A stretch of 64,000 nt of DNA, from positions 2,480,001 to 2,544,000 of the forward strand of contig NZ_CP044065.1 in NCBI RefSeq assembly GCF_008693385.1. The letters are read 5' to 3'. Origin of the DNA: Cupriavidus pauculus (GTDB lineage: Bacteria > Pseudomonadota > Gammaproteobacteria > Burkholderiales > Burkholderiaceae). Position numbers and translations under genes: made by a program. Below are positions 46,916-57,446 of this stretch, piece by piece; positions within the stretch are counted from its first letter, which is position 1; each line of letters starts with the position of its first letter. Under the pieces are notes generated by a model. The model had not been told where the DNA came from and searched no databases. It saw only the letters and a list, made by a program, of their open reading frames with translations.

Positions 46916-47483
46916 GCCCGGCCTCTCCGGACAGCATCGTGACATCGATGCCCAGCAGGCGCACCGCGGCCGCGAAGCGCTCTTCGGGCGGCACGCTGAA
47001 GATGATTTCGGGATCGGCCTGAACCGTGAGCCAGCCGTTGCGGCTCAGTTCTTCCTCGAGCTGGCCGGCGCCCCACCCGGCGTAGCCGAGCGTGAGCAGG
47101 AACCGGTGCGGCCCGCTGCCGTTGGCCACGGCTTCGAGCACGTCCTTGGAGGTCGTCATCTCGAGCCCGCCCGGTACCGCCAGCGACGAGACATAGACGC
47201 CCACGGGGTCGTGCAGCACAAAGCCCCGCTCGGTCTGAACGGGGCCGCCGAAGTAGACGGGCTGGTGCGCCACGGGCTGGATTTCGAGCTTGAGGTCGAT
47301 CTTGTCGAACAGCGTGGCCATGTCGATATCGATCGGCCGGTTGATCACCAGGCCGAGCGCGCCACGCTCGTTGTGCTCGCAAAGGTAGACAACGGAACCC
47401 GAAAAGGTCGGATCGGCCATGCCGGGCATGGCAATCAGGAACTGATTGGTGAGATTGATCGAGGTGACTTCGGGCTTCGCCAT
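46908..47483 (-). CDS. yqgE: YqgE/AlgH family protein (DUF179)
   Basis: A 191-residue protein of the YqgE/AlgH family. [23 protein letters not shown] at the N-terminus (residues 10-32), [17 protein letters not shown] and [20 protein letters not shown] are all family signatures. The function is not established. It begins the minus-strand run yqgE-ruvX-pyrR-pyrB. An ATG at 47492 is in frame three codons upstream; neither start has a strong ribosome site. Confidence 0.92.
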   Translation of the reverse strand: MAKPEVTSINLTNQFLIAMPGMADPTFSGSVVYLCEHNERGALGLVINRPIDIDMATLFDKIDLKLEIQPVAHQPVYFGGPVQTERGFVLHDPVGVYVSSLAVPGGLEMTTSKDVLEAVANGSGPHRFLLTLGYAGWGAGQLEEELSRNGWLTVQADPEIIFSVPPEERFAAAVRLLGIDVTMLSGEAGHA

Positions 47484-47589
47484 GATTTCCATTTTATCAA
47501 ATCGCCGCCGCTGCTCCGGAAAACTTGTTGCGAAACATCACATCGCCGCCAGCGCCACATTCACGGGTGCCAAGCGGCCGGCCGCCCCG

Positions 47590-48294
47590 TCATGCCGGGC
47601 GCAGCGCGGCGAGGTCTTCCGCGGTCAGCCAGCGCCATTCCCCCGGCGCCAGCGACGGGTCGAGCGCCAGCCCGCCGATCGCGCTCCGGTGCAGGGCCTC
47701 CACATGGTTGCCGGCCGCGGCGACCATGCGCTTGACCTGATGGTACTTGCCCTGCAGCAGCGTGAGGCGCAGGCTGCGCTCGCCCGTGGCCTCGCACGCG
47801 TCGGCCGCCAGCGGGGCCGGTTCGTCGTCCAGCTGGACGCCCGTCCGCAGGGCTTCGACCTGCGCCTCGGTAACCGGCTCGGCCGTGGTGACCTCGTAGA
47901 CCTTGGGCACCATCTTCTTGGGCGAGGTCTGCGCGTGGATGAACTGGCCGTCGTCGGTCAGCAGCAGCAGGCCCGTGGTGTCGTGGTCGAGCCGGCCGAC
48001 CGCCTGGACTTCCCGCAGGCGCAAGGGCACCGGCAAGAGCGTGTACACACTTGGATGATGGCGCGGCCGCTGCGAGCACTCGTAGCCCGTGGGCTTGTTG
48101 AGCATCAGGTAGGCCTTGGTGCAGGCGAGCCATTCCTCGCCATCGACGGTCAGCCGCAGGCCGTCCACCTCGAAGTTCGCGCGCGGGTCCTCGCACAGTT
48201 CGCCGTTGACCTCGACCAGCCCGGCGGCGATCAGGTCGCCACAGTAGCGGCGCGTGCCAAAGCCCTGGGATTGCAAAATTCGATCGAGTGTCAT
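47590..48294 (-). CDS. rsuA: 16S rRNA pseudouridine synthase (RsuA-like)
   Basis: A 234-residue pseudouridine synthase. It has an N-terminal S4 RNA-binding domain (residues 1-60, with RILQSQGFGTRRYC) and a catalytic domain with AVGRLDHDTTGLLLLTDDG, where the Asp after GRLD-H is the nucleophile region. YHQVKRMVAAAGNHVEALHR is the RsuA C-terminal signature. It modifies U516 of 16S rRNA by family inference. The ATG at 48294 begins the S4 domain correctly; one at 48324 adds ten atypical residues. It is divergent from the photolyase gene. Confidence 0.92.
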   Translation of the reverse strand: MTLDRILQSQGFGTRRYCGDLIAAGLVEVNGELCEDPRANFEVDGLRLTVDGEEWLACTKAYLMLNKPTGYECSQRPRHHPSVYTLLPVPLRLREVQAVGRLDHDTTGLLLLTDDGQFIHAQTSPKKMVPKVYEVTTAEPVTEAQVEALRTGVQLDDEPAPLAADACEATGERSLRLTLLQGKYHQVKRMVAAAGNHVEALHRSAIGGLALDPSLAPGEWRWLTAEDLAALRPA

Positions 48295-48346
48295 GCTGTG
48301 CGTTTGTCCTGCAGAAATGGGCATGTTGCTATGGTAGGTTACGGCG

Positions 48347-49900
48347 ATGCCCAGTTCTCGTTCCCCATCGACTCCCGCCAGCCGGCTGCCCTACCGGATC
48401 GATCGCCGGTTCGCGCGCGGCCTGGTCTGGTTCCGCCGCGACCTGCGCGCCGACGACCATGCGGCGCTGCATTATGCCCTCAAGCACTGCACGCGGGTGT
48501 GGTGCGTGTTCGTCTTCGACCGCGAGATCCTCGATCCGCTGCTGGAGCGCGGGTGCCGCGCCGACCGCCGCATCGAGTTCATCCTCCAGTCGCTGGCGCC
48601 GCTCAAGGCCACGCTCGAGGCGGCCGGCGGCGGGCTGATCGTGCTCGATGCCGCCGCGCGCAAGGCCATCCCGAAGCTGGCCGCGGAACTCGAGGTCGAG
48701 GCCGTCTTCACGAACCACGACTACGAACCGTCGGCCAATGCGCGCGACGCGGCCGTGCGGGACACGCTGGCCGGCGACTCGCGGCTGTTGTTCACGTTCA
48801 AGGATCAGGTCATTTTCGAGGCCGACGAGGTGCTGACCGGGCAAGGTTCGCCGTTCTCGGTCTTTACGCCTTACAAGAACGCGTGGCTGCGCACGGTGCA
48901 GCCGTTCGACCTGCGGCCCTATCCGATCGAGCCGTATCTCGGCGCGCTGGCCCCCGTGCCCCGCGAATGGCAGCACGCGCTGCCGACGCTGAAGGACCTC
49001 GGCTTTGCCGACAGCAACCTGGCCGAGGTGGCCATGCCCACCGGCAGCGAGGGTGCGCACGCGCTGTTCGAGGATTTTCTCGACCGCATCGGCGACTACG
49101 AGCGGCAGCGCAATTTCCCGGCGGTGCGCGGGCCGAGCTACCTGTCCGTGCATCTGCGCTTCGGCACGATCTCCATCCGCACACTGGCCCGCGCCGCGCA
49201 CGAGATGGTGCTGCGCGGGGGCGCCGCGGCGCCCGGTGCCGCGGTCTGGCTGTCGGAACTGATCTGGCGCGACTTCTACTTCATGATCCTGCACCACCAT
49301 CCGCGTGTGGCCGAGGGCAAGTCGTTCCATCCCGAGTACGACAAGCTGCGCTGGGTCGACGCGCCGACGGGCGATCGCTACTTCGAGGCCTGGTGCGCGG
49401 CGCGGACCGGCTATCCGCTCGTCGATGCCGCGATGCTGCAGATCGCGCAGAGCGGCTATATGCACAACCGGCTGCGCATGATCGCGGCCAGCTTCCTGAT
49501 CAAGGACCTCGGCGTCGATTGGCGGCGCGGCGAGCAGTACTTCGCCGACCAGCTCAACGATTTCGATTTCTCGGCGAACAACGGCGGCTGGCAATGGGCC
49601 GCGTCAACGGGATGCGATGCGCAGCCGTACTTCCGCATTTTCAACCCGATCACCCAGTCCGAGAAATTCGATCCCGAGGGCCGCTTCATCCGGAAGTACC
49701 TGCCTGTGCTGGCGAAGCTGCCGCAGAAGTACATCCACGCTCCGTGGACCGCGCCCGAGCACGTGCTCGCCGAGGCGGGTGTGAAGCTGGGTGACAACTA
49801 TCCGCGGCCGATCGTGCAGCACGACGTGGCGCGCGCGGAGACGCTGGAACGCTATGGGGTGGTGAAGGGGAAGGCTTCCGGCCGGCTGCCTTCCCCGTAA
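48347..49900 (+). CDS. phrB: class I deoxyribodipyrimidine photolyase
   Basis: A 517-residue DNA photolyase. The N-terminal antenna domain begins LVWFRRDLRADDHAAL (~25). The FAD domain contains WRDFYFMIL, MLQIAQSGYMHNRLRMI and NNGGWQWAASTGCDAQPYFR, the cryptochrome/photolyase signature with the substrate-contacting Trp residues. It repairs cyclobutane pyrimidine dimers using blue light. About 20 extra N-terminal residues precede the antenna domain. It starts 53 bp from the divergent rsuA gene and converges on hemY. Confidence 0.94.
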   Translation: MPSSRSPSTPASRLPYRIDRRFARGLVWFRRDLRADDHAALHYALKHCTRVWCVFVFDREILDPLLERGCRADRRIEFILQSLAPLKATLEAAGGGLIVLDAAARKAIPKLAAELEVEAVFTNHDYEPSANARDAAVRDTLAGDSRLLFTFKDQVIFEADEVLTGQGSPFSVFTPYKNAWLRTVQPFDLRPYPIEPYLGALAPVPREWQHALPTLKDLGFADSNLAEVAMPTGSEGAHALFEDFLDRIGDYERQRNFPAVRGPSYLSVHLRFGTISIRTLARAAHEMVLRGGAAAPGAAVWLSELIWRDFYFMILHHHPRVAEGKSFHPEYDKLRWVDAPTGDRYFEAWCAARTGYPLVDAAMLQIAQSGYMHNRLRMIAASFLIKDLGVDWRRGEQYFADQLNDFDFSANNGGWQWAASTGCDAQPYFRIFNPITQSEKFDPEGRFIRKYLPVLAKLPQKYIHAPWTAPEHVLAEAGVKLGDNYPRPIVQHDVARAETLERYGVVKGKASGRLPSP

Positions 49901-49912
49901 GCGCGGGGCGGC

Positions 49913-51103
49913 TCAGGCCGCCAGCATCGCGCTTTCGCGGTAGTGCCGCTGCGCGTCGTCGGGACGGTCGGTGTCCTCGAACAGCCGCGCGAGCGCGAGG
50001 TGCGCGCGCACGCGCAGACGGCGCTGCGCTTCGGGCTCCGCGTACTTGAGCGCGCGCTCGAAGCTCGACTGCGCCTTGCCCCACAGTTGCTGGCCGAGGC
50101 ACAGCACGCCGAGCGTGTAGTACAGGTCGGCATCGTTGGGATGCTGCGCGAGCCACTGCTCGGCCTGCTGGATCTGCGGGAGCGCGCGGCCCGGTTCGGC
50201 GCAGTCCGCGTAGCGCTGCACCAGCCGGCTGTCCCAGTTGACCTTGAGCGCATCCTCGACGATGCGGCGCGCCTCGTTCTGATGGCCCAGCGCCGAGAGA
50301 TAACGCGCCGCGGGTTCCGCGATGCGCACCGCGCGGCGTTCTTCGTTCGAGAGCGATTTCCAGAAGTACAGCAGCGCGTCGGCGTCATGGCGGCGCTCCT
50401 CGAGCATCGCTTCGACCGCCATCTGCTTGAGGCGCAGCGCGAGCACCGGATGCAGCGCATTGCGCTTCTCGAGCGAGCGCGCCAGGCGCAGCACCTCGGA
50501 CCAGTTCTTCAGATGCTGGTGCGCGCGCAGCGCGATGCGCTGCACATGGATCTGGCGGCCGCCCTGTGCCTGCAGTTGCGCGATGGTCTCGAGCGCGCCT
50601 TCGGCGTCGCGCGCATCGACGAGCAGTTCCGCCATCGATACCAGCCGTGCCTGTTCGCGCTCGGGATCGGTGACCTGCGCCATCCAGACGTCGCGGCGGT
50701 CCGACTCCTGCATGCGGTGGGCCGCGCGCGCGCCGATCAGCGCCGCCGTCTGGGCCTGGTCGGGCCACGCCTGCGCATCGCGCGCGGCGCGTTCGGCCCG
50801 CGCGAAGCGGCCGGCAAACAGGTTCTCGATCGACTCGCGCAAGGCGGCCTGCGCCTTGCTCATGCGGCTGCGCTCGCGATAGGCCGCGGCGCGGCGCGGC
50901 ATCTCGGACAGATGGCGGATCGTCGACAGGACGGTCCACGCGACGAAGAACGCCAGCAGCAGCAACGCCAGCGCAAGGTTCAGCGACAGTTCCACCCGAT
51001 ACGGCGGATAGAACAGGACGACGTTGCTATGGTTGAACTGCGTGAACAGCGCGAGCCCCACCGCGCCGCCGAACAGGACCGCTACCCAGAACAGGAGCCG
51101 CAT
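49913..51103 (-). CDS. hemY: HemY protein (membrane-anchored TPR protein of haem biosynthesis loci)
   Basis: A 396-residue protein with two N-terminal membrane segments (residues 2-23 and 40-61). A long helical TPR-like region follows (for example DADLYYTLGVLCLGQQLWGKAQ and RVRAHLALARLFEDTDRPDDAQ). HemY of proteobacteria (not the unrelated protoporphyrinogen oxidase of Bacillus) accompanies hemC-D-X and may scaffold late haem enzymes. AAGGAG lies 6 bp before the ATG, within the hemDX 3' end; the genes are 3 bp apart. Confidence 0.92.
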   Translation of the reverse strand: MRLLFWVAVLFGGAVGLALFTQFNHSNVVLFYPPYRVELSLNLALALLLLAFFVAWTVLSTIRHLSEMPRRAAAYRERSRMSKAQAALRESIENLFAGRFARAERAARDAQAWPDQAQTAALIGARAAHRMQESDRRDVWMAQVTDPEREQARLVSMAELLVDARDAEGALETIAQLQAQGGRQIHVQRIALRAHQHLKNWSEVLRLARSLEKRNALHPVLALRLKQMAVEAMLEERRHDADALLYFWKSLSNEERRAVRIAEPAARYLSALGHQNEARRIVEDALKVNWDSRLVQRYADCAEPGRALPQIQQAEQWLAQHPNDADLYYTLGVLCLGQQLWGKAQSSFERALKYAEPEAQRRLRVRAHLALARLFEDTDRPDDAQRHYRESAMLAA

Positions 51104-51106
51104 CTG

Positions 51107-53308
51107 CTACTCCTTCTTGAGGGCGCGCAGCGCGCCCAGGCTCTCGGCCATGGTCGGCAGCGTGACGGTCACGGCATTGGCCTGCGCCTGGCGCAGCAGC
51201 GTGAGCACGCCCTGGACGCGGCGCGAGCGCGTGTCGAAGTAGCGCGTGATCATCGCCTGCGCGGCGGCCAGGTCGTTGCGGAACACGGGTTCGTTGCGGG
51301 ACAGCAGCGCCAGGCGCGCATTGAGCAGGCGCAGCTTGACGTTCTCGCGCAGGAACCAGCCCTGGTCGCCCGAGAGCAGCAGCGCGTTGGCGTCGTCCAC
51401 CTTGCGGATGCGGATGACCTGCGCGAGTTCGTCGAGCACGTAGTCCCAGAGCCGAACGGCGTAGTTCGTGGTGGCAGCAGGTGCGGAGGCACCGCGCGCG
51501 GCCGGCGCCGCGGACGCCGCCGATGCCGGCGCGCCTTCGGCGGGCCGGCGGTCGATCATGCGCTCGCTCGAGATCAGCGGCAGCGCGTCGATCTGGTTGA
51601 TCGATTCGTCGAGCTTGATCGCGGCGCCCGTCAGGTCCGTGTCCGGCACAGCCTTCATGCGCGCGATGTCGCGCGCAATGGCACGGCGCAGCAGGTTGTA
51701 CTGCGGCTTGTCGGAACGCGCGAGGCGCCCGTCGGCCGATTGCAGCGCGGCCAGCGCGACCTGCACGTTGCCCGTGAGCTGCAGTTGCTGTCCGGCGTTG
51801 GTCAGCAGCTGCTGGATCTCCGCGATCTCCCAGTCGTCGCGGTTGCGCATCAGGTCCTGATAGACCTGCTCGAGCGCGGCCTGCTTGTCGCGGGTCTCGC
51901 CGACCTGGTCGTCGAGCGCGCCGACCTTTGCCTGCAACTCCTTGACCGTGTCCTGCGCGTTGCGCGACAGCACGCGCGTTTCCTGCACGAGCGTGTCGTT
52001 GCTCTGCTGGCGCCGCGCGAGTTCCTCGGTCAGATGCTCGACGCGGCGCTGCAGCCACCAGAAGCCGGCGGCCATCACGATCAGCAGCACGATGGCGACG
52101 GGCCACCATGGATTGAAACGGCGCGCGGGGACCGCCGATGGGGCGGAAGGCGCGGCGGTGTGCGGCGGCACGGTGTAGGCCGCCGGAGGCGGCGCGGCAG
52201 CGGGAACGGAGTGTGCGGTCTGGTTATCTGTCGTCACGCGATCGACCTTCGTTGACGTTGTAAGCGGCTCATGTTCTGGCATCTTGCCCGATGCCGGGGG
52301 CTCGGCCCGCGGCGCATCGCGCTCCGGGGACGGGGGTAACGATGGCGCTGGCGATGACGCGGGCGATGGTGCGGGCGATGCGGCCGGCCCGGCATGCGCA
52401 TCGGCCCACTGCAGGCACGCGGTCAGCAACCCCGCATCGCCCGGCGCCGCGGGAATGACATGCACGAACCCCAGCGACTCGGCCTGCCCCGCGATTCTCG
52501 CATGGGGCGTGATGCACTGCACCTGAAGAAGTCGTGACAGTTCCTGCGGCGACAGATGCAGGCGGGCCAGCGCATCGAGATTGCGCACGGCCTCGGAACT
52601 CGTCAGCAGCCACGCCTGCGGCGGCGCTTCGGGTCGCAGGCCGTCTCGCACGGCCTGCCATTGCATCGCGCTCGGCTCCGGCAGCGTGCGGCGGTAGGCC
52701 TCGACGGCCTCGACCGTCGCGCCCGCGTCGCGCAGACGCTGCGCCAGCCAGTCGCGGCCGCCGTTGCCACGGATGATCAATACGCGCCGGCCCGCGTAGC
52801 CGCCGATGGCGGGCAGGCTGTCGAGGCGCGACCATAACGCTTCCGAGTCGAACCGCGCGGGCTCCCCCGCGCCATTGCCGTCGGCGGCCTCGCTGTCGTC
52901 AGCGCCGCCATTCCCATTGCCGCCGCCATGACCGTTGAGGTGGCCATCGGCGCCGGCGGGCGCGATCACGGTATAAGCGGGCGCCGCGATACCGCGCTCG
53001 GCAAGCGCCGCCACCGAGGACGGGCCCACGACGGCCACGGGCACGCCGGCCGGCCATTGCGCGACCGCGGTGTTCTGCACCTGCGCGAGCGCATCGAGCG
53101 CGTACGCGATGGCGTTCGGGCTGACGAAGACGACGAGCGCATAGTCGGCGAGGCGCGCGAGCGCGGCGCGCAACGGTCCGTCATCGTCGGTCGGTCCGAT
53201 CGCGAGCAGCGGAAAGCCGAGCACATCGAGGCCGTGCGTATGCAGGGCCTCGATCAGTTGCCGGGACTGCCCGGCAGGTCGCGTGACGACGACGGTCGGA
53301 CGCGGCAT
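51107..53308 (-). CDS. hemDX: fused uroporphyrinogen-III synthase (HemD) and HemX membrane protein
   Basis: A 733-residue two-part protein. Residues 1-305 are HemD: VVVTRPAGQSRQLIEAL, VFVSPNAIAYAL, VAVVGPSSVAAL, LIIRGNGGRDWLAQRL and AWLLTSSEAVRNLDAL. It closes hydroxymethylbilane to uroporphyrinogen III. A Gly/Asn/Asp-rich insert lies at ~120-150. Residues ~306-397 are a Pro/Ala/Ser-rich linker, followed by one membrane segment (~401-420), a coiled coil (~420-490) and the HemX periplasmic helical domain. The frame is continuous, so this is a true fusion. GAGGACA lies just before the ATG. The hemC-hemDX-hemY order is kept. Confidence 0.93.
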   Translation of the reverse strand: MPRPTVVVTRPAGQSRQLIEALHTHGLDVLGFPLLAIGPTDDDGPLRAALARLADYALVVFVSPNAIAYALDALAQVQNTAVAQWPAGVPVAVVGPSSVAALAERGIAAPAYTVIAPAGADGHLNGHGGGNGNGGADDSEAADGNGAGEPARFDSEALWSRLDSLPAIGGYAGRRVLIIRGNGGRDWLAQRLRDAGATVEAVEAYRRTLPEPSAMQWQAVRDGLRPEAPPQAWLLTSSEAVRNLDALARLHLSPQELSRLLQVQCITPHARIAGQAESLGFVHVIPAAPGDAGLLTACLQWADAHAGPAASPAPSPASSPAPSLPPSPERDAPRAEPPASGKMPEHEPLTTSTKVDRVTTDNQTAHSVPAAAPPPAAYTVPPHTAAPSAPSAVPARRFNPWWPVAIVLLIVMAAGFWWLQRRVEHLTEELARRQQSNDTLVQETRVLSRNAQDTVKELQAKVGALDDQVGETRDKQAALEQVYQDLMRNRDDWEIAEIQQLLTNAGQQLQLTGNVQVALAALQSADGRLARSDKPQYNLLRRAIARDIARMKAVPDTDLTGAAIKLDESINQIDALPLISSERMIDRRPAEGAPASAASAAPAARGASAPAATTNYAVRLWDYVLDELAQVIRIRKVDDANALLLSGDQGWFLRENVKLRLLNARLALLSRNEPVFRNDLAAAQAMITRYFDTRSRRVQGVLTLLRQAQANAVTVTLPTMAESLGALRALKKE

Positions 53309-53316
53309 GCGTGTCC

Positions 53317-54342
53317 TCAGGCGGGGGCCGGGCCGCTGCCCGACCCATGGCCTGCCTTGTCGGCCAGCCCCTTGTCGGCCGATTCGAGCACGGCCAGGAT
53401 ATCGCCCGCGCCCTGTCCGAGCAGATCGCCCGCCACCGCGCTGCCGAGTTGCTCGGCCTGCGCGACGCTGGTCACGCGCGCCATCGCATGCGCGCGCACG
53501 TTGCGGCTGCCATCGGGCATCGCGACAAATGCATCCAGCTGCAGGTCGGCGCCATGCCAGCGCGCGTGCGCGCCCAGCGGCACCTGACACGAACCGCCGA
53601 GCCGGCGCGACACCGCGCGCTCGGCCAGCACGGCCATCGCCGTCGGCGCGTCGTTGAGCGGCGCGAGCCATTCGGCCAGTTCGGGGCGGTCGGCGCGGAT
53701 CTCGATGCCGAGCGCTCCCTGCCCGGCCGCCGGCAGCGACGCCTCGGGCCCGATCAGCGCGCGGATGCGGTCGCCGAGGCCCAGGCGCTTGAGCCCGGCC
53801 GCGGCAAGGATGATCGCGCCATAATCGCCGCGATCGAGCTTGCCCAGGCGTGTGTCGAGATTGCCGCGGAGCGGCTTGATCACGAGATGCGGATAGCGGT
53901 TGCGGATCGCGGCCTCGCGACGCAGGCTCGAGGTGCCGACCACGGTGCCGGGAGGCATGTCGTCGAGCGACGCGAACTGCGAGGACACCAGTGCGTCGCG
54001 CGGATCCTCGCGCGTCATGACGGCCGTCAGCGCGAACCCCTCGGGGAGCTCCATCGGCACGTCCTTCAGGGAATGCACGGCGAGGTCCGCGCGGCCTTCG
54101 GCCATCGCGATCTCGAGCTCCTTGACGAACAGTCCCTTCCCGCCGACCTTGGAGAGCGTCCTGTCGAGAATCTGATCACCCCTTGTCGTCATTCCGAGAA
54201 TGGACACATCGCAGGCGGGATAGTATTGTTGCAACGCAGCACGCACATATTCGGCCTGCCAGAGCGCGAGACGGCTCTCGCGGGAGGCAATGACGAGCTT
54301 TTGCGGTGCGTTCCGCTGTATGGAAGAGGCAGATGCTTGCAT
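53317..54342 (-). CDS. hemC: hydroxymethylbilane synthase (porphobilinogen deaminase)
   Basis: A 341-residue enzyme. [29 protein letters not shown] with the catalytic Asp, [11 protein letters not shown] and [12 protein letters not shown] with the Cys that carries the dipyrromethane cofactor are all present. It condenses four porphobilinogens in the cytoplasm. The open frame runs further upstream, but the ATG at 54342 matches the family; no clear ribosome site precedes it. It is divergent from ppc with an 80-bp gap. The C-terminus has a Gly/Pro-rich tail of ~15 residues. Confidence 0.95.
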   Translation of the reverse strand: MQASASSIQRNAPQKLVIASRESRLALWQAEYVRAALQQYYPACDVSILGMTTRGDQILDRTLSKVGGKGLFVKELEIAMAEGRADLAVHSLKDVPMELPEGFALTAVMTREDPRDALVSSQFASLDDMPPGTVVGTSSLRREAAIRNRYPHLVIKPLRGNLDTRLGKLDRGDYGAIILAAAGLKRLGLGDRIRALIGPEASLPAAGQGALGIEIRADRPELAEWLAPLNDAPTAMAVLAERAVSRRLGGSCQVPLGAHARWHGADLQLDAFVAMPDGSRNVRAHAMARVTSVAQAEQLGSAVAGDLLGQGAGDILAVLESADKGLADKAGHGSGSGPAPA

Positions 54343-54374
54343 GCGCGCATGGTAGCACGCACGTCGCGCGCACT

Positions 54375-54405
54375 TTGGCACACCTCGGCGTATCAGACCT
54401 ATAAG
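54375..54405 (+). promoter_or_regulatory. sigma70-like promoter for ppc
   Basis: TTGGCA (54375-54380) and TATAAG (54400-54405) are separated by 19 bp, or 18 bp if CTATAA is taken as -10. It lies in the 80-bp gap between divergent hemC and ppc. Transcription would start about 10 bp before the ppc ATG region, giving a very short leader that still includes GAGGAG at 54413-54418. Confidence 0.45.
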
Positions 54406-54422
54406 ACACAAGAGGAGATTGC

Positions 54423-57377
54423 ATGACGCAGCCCGCTGCGCGCCCCGCCAGCCGGACCCGTTCCGCCGGCAGCAAGACCAGTGCAAGGAAACTGGCAGCA
54501 AGCGCCCCAAAAGACACTTCCAACACGAAATCGAAGGCCGCGGCCAATGGCGCCGACAAGGACCTGCCCCTGCGCGAGGACATCCGTTTCCTTGGCCGCC
54601 TGCTCGGCGATTGCGTGCGCGAGCAGGAAGGCGAAGCCGCATTCGACCTCGTGGAGACGATTCGCCAGACCGCCGTGCGATTCCGCCGCGAGAACGACCG
54701 CGCCGCGGGCACCGAGCTGGACCGCCTGCTCAAGCGGCTGTCGCGCGACCAGACCAACTCGGTCGTGCGCGCGTTCAGCTATTTCTCGCATCTGGCCAAT
54801 ATCGCCGAGGACCAGCACCATAACCGCCGCCGCCGCGTCCATGCGCTGGCGGGCTCGCCGCCGCAGCCGGGCAGTATCGCGCGCGCGCTGGAAGCCATCG
54901 ATGCGGCCGGCGTGACGGGCAAGCAGTTGCGGGAATTCCTCGACCAGGCGCTGATCGTGCCCGTGCTCACCGCGCACCCGACCGAGGTGCAGCGCAAGAG
55001 CATCCTCGATGCCGAGCGCGAGATCGCGCGCCTGCTGGCCGAGCGCGACCTGCCGATGACCGCGCGCGAGCGCGATCACAACACCGCCCAGCTGCGCGCG
55101 CGCGTGACCACGCTCTGGCAGACCCGCATGCTGCGCAATACGCGGCTGATGGTCGTCGACGAGATCGAGAACGCGCTCTCGTATTACCGCACCACGTTCC
55201 TCCACGGCATTCCGCGTCTGATGAGCGAGATCGAGGAGGATATCGCCGCGGTATTCCCGGCCGCGCGCAAGACCAAGAGTCTGAACGGCGCGGCAAGCTC
55301 GCCCCAGCCGCTTGCCCCGTTCCTGCAGATGGGCTCCTGGATCGGCGGCGATCGCGACGGCAACCCCAACGTCACGGCGGAAACGCTCGAGCATGCGGCC
55401 GGCCAGCAGGCGCAGATGATTCTCGCGTGGTATCTGGACGAACTGCACGCGCTCGGTGCCGAGCTATCGATGTCCTCGCTGATGGTCGATGCGAGCCCCG
55501 AACTGATGGCGCTGGCCGAGGCCTCGCCCGACCACTCCGACCATCGCGCGGACGAGCCCTATCGCCGCGCGCTGATCGGCATGTACGCGCGCCTGGCCGC
55601 CACGGCGCATGCCCTTACCGGCCACACGACGATGCGCCATCCCGTGGCCGACGTGGAGCCGTACGCCAATGCGGAAGCGTTCGCGGCCGACGTGCGCATC
55701 GTCGTGGAATCGCTCCGCGCGCATCACGGCGAAGCGCTGTCGCGCGCGCGCATCGACTCGCTGGCCCGCGCGATCGCGGTGTTCGGCTTCCACCTCGCGT
55801 CCATCGACATGCGCCAGGTATCGGACGTGCATGAAGCGGTGATCGCCGAACTGCTCGCGGCCGCGGGCGTCGAGGCCGACTACGCGTCGCTGCCCGAGGA
55901 ACGCAAGCTCGCGCTGCTGCTGGACGAACTGCGCCAGCCGCGTCCGCTCACGCTGCCGTGGCACGACTACTCGGAGCAGACGCGCGCCGAGCTCGCGATC
56001 TTCTCGCGCGCGCGCGACCTGCGCGCGCGCTTCGGCAACCGTGTGGCGCGCAACTACATCATCTCCCACACGGAGACGCTGTCGGACCTGATCGAGGTCA
56101 TGCTGCTGCAGAAGGAAACCGGCATGCTGCGCGGGACGCTCGGCAGCAAGACCGATCCGGCGCGCATGGAGCTCATGGTCATTCCGCTGTTCGAGACCAT
56201 CGAGGACTTGCGCAACGCGGCGGGCATCATGCAGTCGCTGCTGGAACTGCCTGGCTTTGCATCGGTGATCGCCGCGCATGGCGGCGAGCAGGAAGTCATG
56301 CTCGGCTATTCGGACTCGAACAAGGATGGCGGCTTCCTGACGTCGAACTGGGAACTGTACAAGGCGGAACTCGCGCTCGTGAAACTGTTCGAGACGCGCC
56401 GCGTCAAGCTGCGGCTGTTCCACGGACGCGGGGGCACCGTCGGCCGCGGCGGCGGTCCGACCTATCAGGCGATCCTGTCGCAGCCCCCCGGCACCGTGAA
56501 CGGCCAGATCCGCCTGACCGAACAGGGCGAGATCATCAACAGCAAGTTCGCCAACGCCGAGATCGGCCGGCGCAACCTGGAAACCGTGATTGCCGCCACG
56601 CTCGAGGCCTCGCTGCTGCCGACGCAGAACGCGCCGAAGGAACTGGCCGCGTACGAGGCCGTGATGCAGCAGTTGTCCGATCATGCCTTCCGCGCGTACC
56701 GCGAGCTCGTCTACGAGACGCCCGGCTTCAAGGACTACTTCTTCGCCACGACGCCGATCACCGAGATCGCCGACCTGAACCTCGGTTCGCGTCCGGCCTC
56801 GCGCAAGCTGATGGACAAGCAGCATCGCCGCATCGAGGACCTGCGCGCGATTCCATGGGGGTTCTCGTGGGGTCAGTGCCGGCTGCTGCTGCCGGGCTGG
56901 TTCGGCTTCGGCAGCGCGGTCAAGGCGCTGCTGGACGCCGCGGGTGACGACAAGGCCCGCAAGGCCACCGAGGGAGCGCTGCGGCGGATGGTCAGGAACT
57001 GGCCGTTCTTCTCGACGCTGCTGTCCAATATGGACATGGTGCTGGCCAAGACCGATCTGGCCGTTGCCTCGCGCTATGCGGCGCTGTGCGAGGACAAGGC
57101 GCTGCGCAAGACGGTGTTCGCGCGCATCAGTGCCGAGTGGCACCTGACCAGCGAGATGCTGGCGCTGATCACCGGCAGGCAGGAGCGGCTTTCCGACAAT
57201 CCGCTGCTCGCGCGTTCGATCAAGAACCGCTTTGCCTACCTCGATCCGCTGAACCACCTGCAGGTGGAACTGCTCAAGCGCTACCGCGCGGGCAAGGACT
57301 GCGACGACGTGCGGGTGCGGCGCGGTATCCACCTGACGATCAACGGCGTTGCGGCGGGACTGCGCAATAGCGGCTGA
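54423..57377 (+). CDS. ppc: phosphoenolpyruvate carboxylase
   Basis: A 984-residue enzyme carboxylating phosphoenolpyruvate to oxaloacetate, an anaplerotic step. Active-site blocks are [15 protein letters not shown] with the catalytic His (~183), [19 protein letters not shown] (~303), [17 protein letters not shown] (~626) and the mobile loop [14 protein letters not shown] (~666). The C-terminus ends [11 protein letters not shown], as in the family. About 45 basic, low-complexity residues precede the conserved region. GAGGAG precedes the ATG. A strong hairpin follows the stop. Confidence 0.97.
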   Translation: MTQPAARPASRTRSAGSKTSARKLAASAPKDTSNTKSKAAANGADKDLPLREDIRFLGRLLGDCVREQEGEAAFDLVETIRQTAVRFRRENDRAAGTELDRLLKRLSRDQTNSVVRAFSYFSHLANIAEDQHHNRRRRVHALAGSPPQPGSIARALEAIDAAGVTGKQLREFLDQALIVPVLTAHPTEVQRKSILDAEREIARLLAERDLPMTARERDHNTAQLRARVTTLWQTRMLRNTRLMVVDEIENALSYYRTTFLHGIPRLMSEIEEDIAAVFPAARKTKSLNGAASSPQPLAPFLQMGSWIGGDRDGNPNVTAETLEHAAGQQAQMILAWYLDELHALGAELSMSSLMVDASPELMALAEASPDHSDHRADEPYRRALIGMYARLAATAHALTGHTTMRHPVADVEPYANAEAFAADVRIVVESLRAHHGEALSRARIDSLARAIAVFGFHLASIDMRQVSDVHEAVIAELLAAAGVEADYASLPEERKLALLLDELRQPRPLTLPWHDYSEQTRAELAIFSRARDLRARFGNRVARNYIISHTETLSDLIEVMLLQKETGMLRGTLGSKTDPARMELMVIPLFETIEDLRNAAGIMQSLLELPGFASVIAAHGGEQEVMLGYSDSNKDGGFLTSNWELYKAELALVKLFETRRVKLRLFHGRGGTVGRGGGPTYQAILSQPPGTVNGQIRLTEQGEIINSKFANAEIGRRNLETVIAATLEASLLPTQNAPKELAAYEAVMQQLSDHAFRAYRELVYETPGFKDYFFATTPITEIADLNLGSRPASRKLMDKQHRRIEDLRAIPWGFSWGQCRLLLPGWFGFGSAVKALLDAAGDDKARKATEGALRRMVRNWPFFSTLLSNMDMVLAKTDLAVASRYAALCEDKALRKTVFARISAEWHLTSEMLALITGRQERLSDNPLLARSIKNRFAYLDPLNHLQVELLKRYRAGKDCDDVRVRRGIHLTINGVAAGLRNSG

Positions 57378-57387
57378 TCGACGGCGG

Positions 57388-57425
57388 CCTGCCGCGCGCC
57401 TTTCGACACGAAGGCGCGCGGCAGG
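57388..57425. terminator. bidirectional GC-rich terminator between ppc and the giant exoprotein gene
   Basis: A perfect 15-bp stem (CCTGCCGCGCGCCTT and its complement) encloses an 8-base loop, placed 11 bp after the ppc stop and 22 bp after the exoprotein stop on the other strand. The convergent position fits a shared terminator, though no long T-run follows. Confidence 0.75.
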
Positions 57426-57446
57426 GGGCCGCTCCCGACCCATCGC

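Noticed and set aside
51107..53308. hemD and hemX as two genes joined by a sequencing error
   Set aside because: The linker has normal composition for a disordered Pro/Ala/Ser tether, the frame is continuous, and no ribosome site or start stands before the HemX membrane segment.
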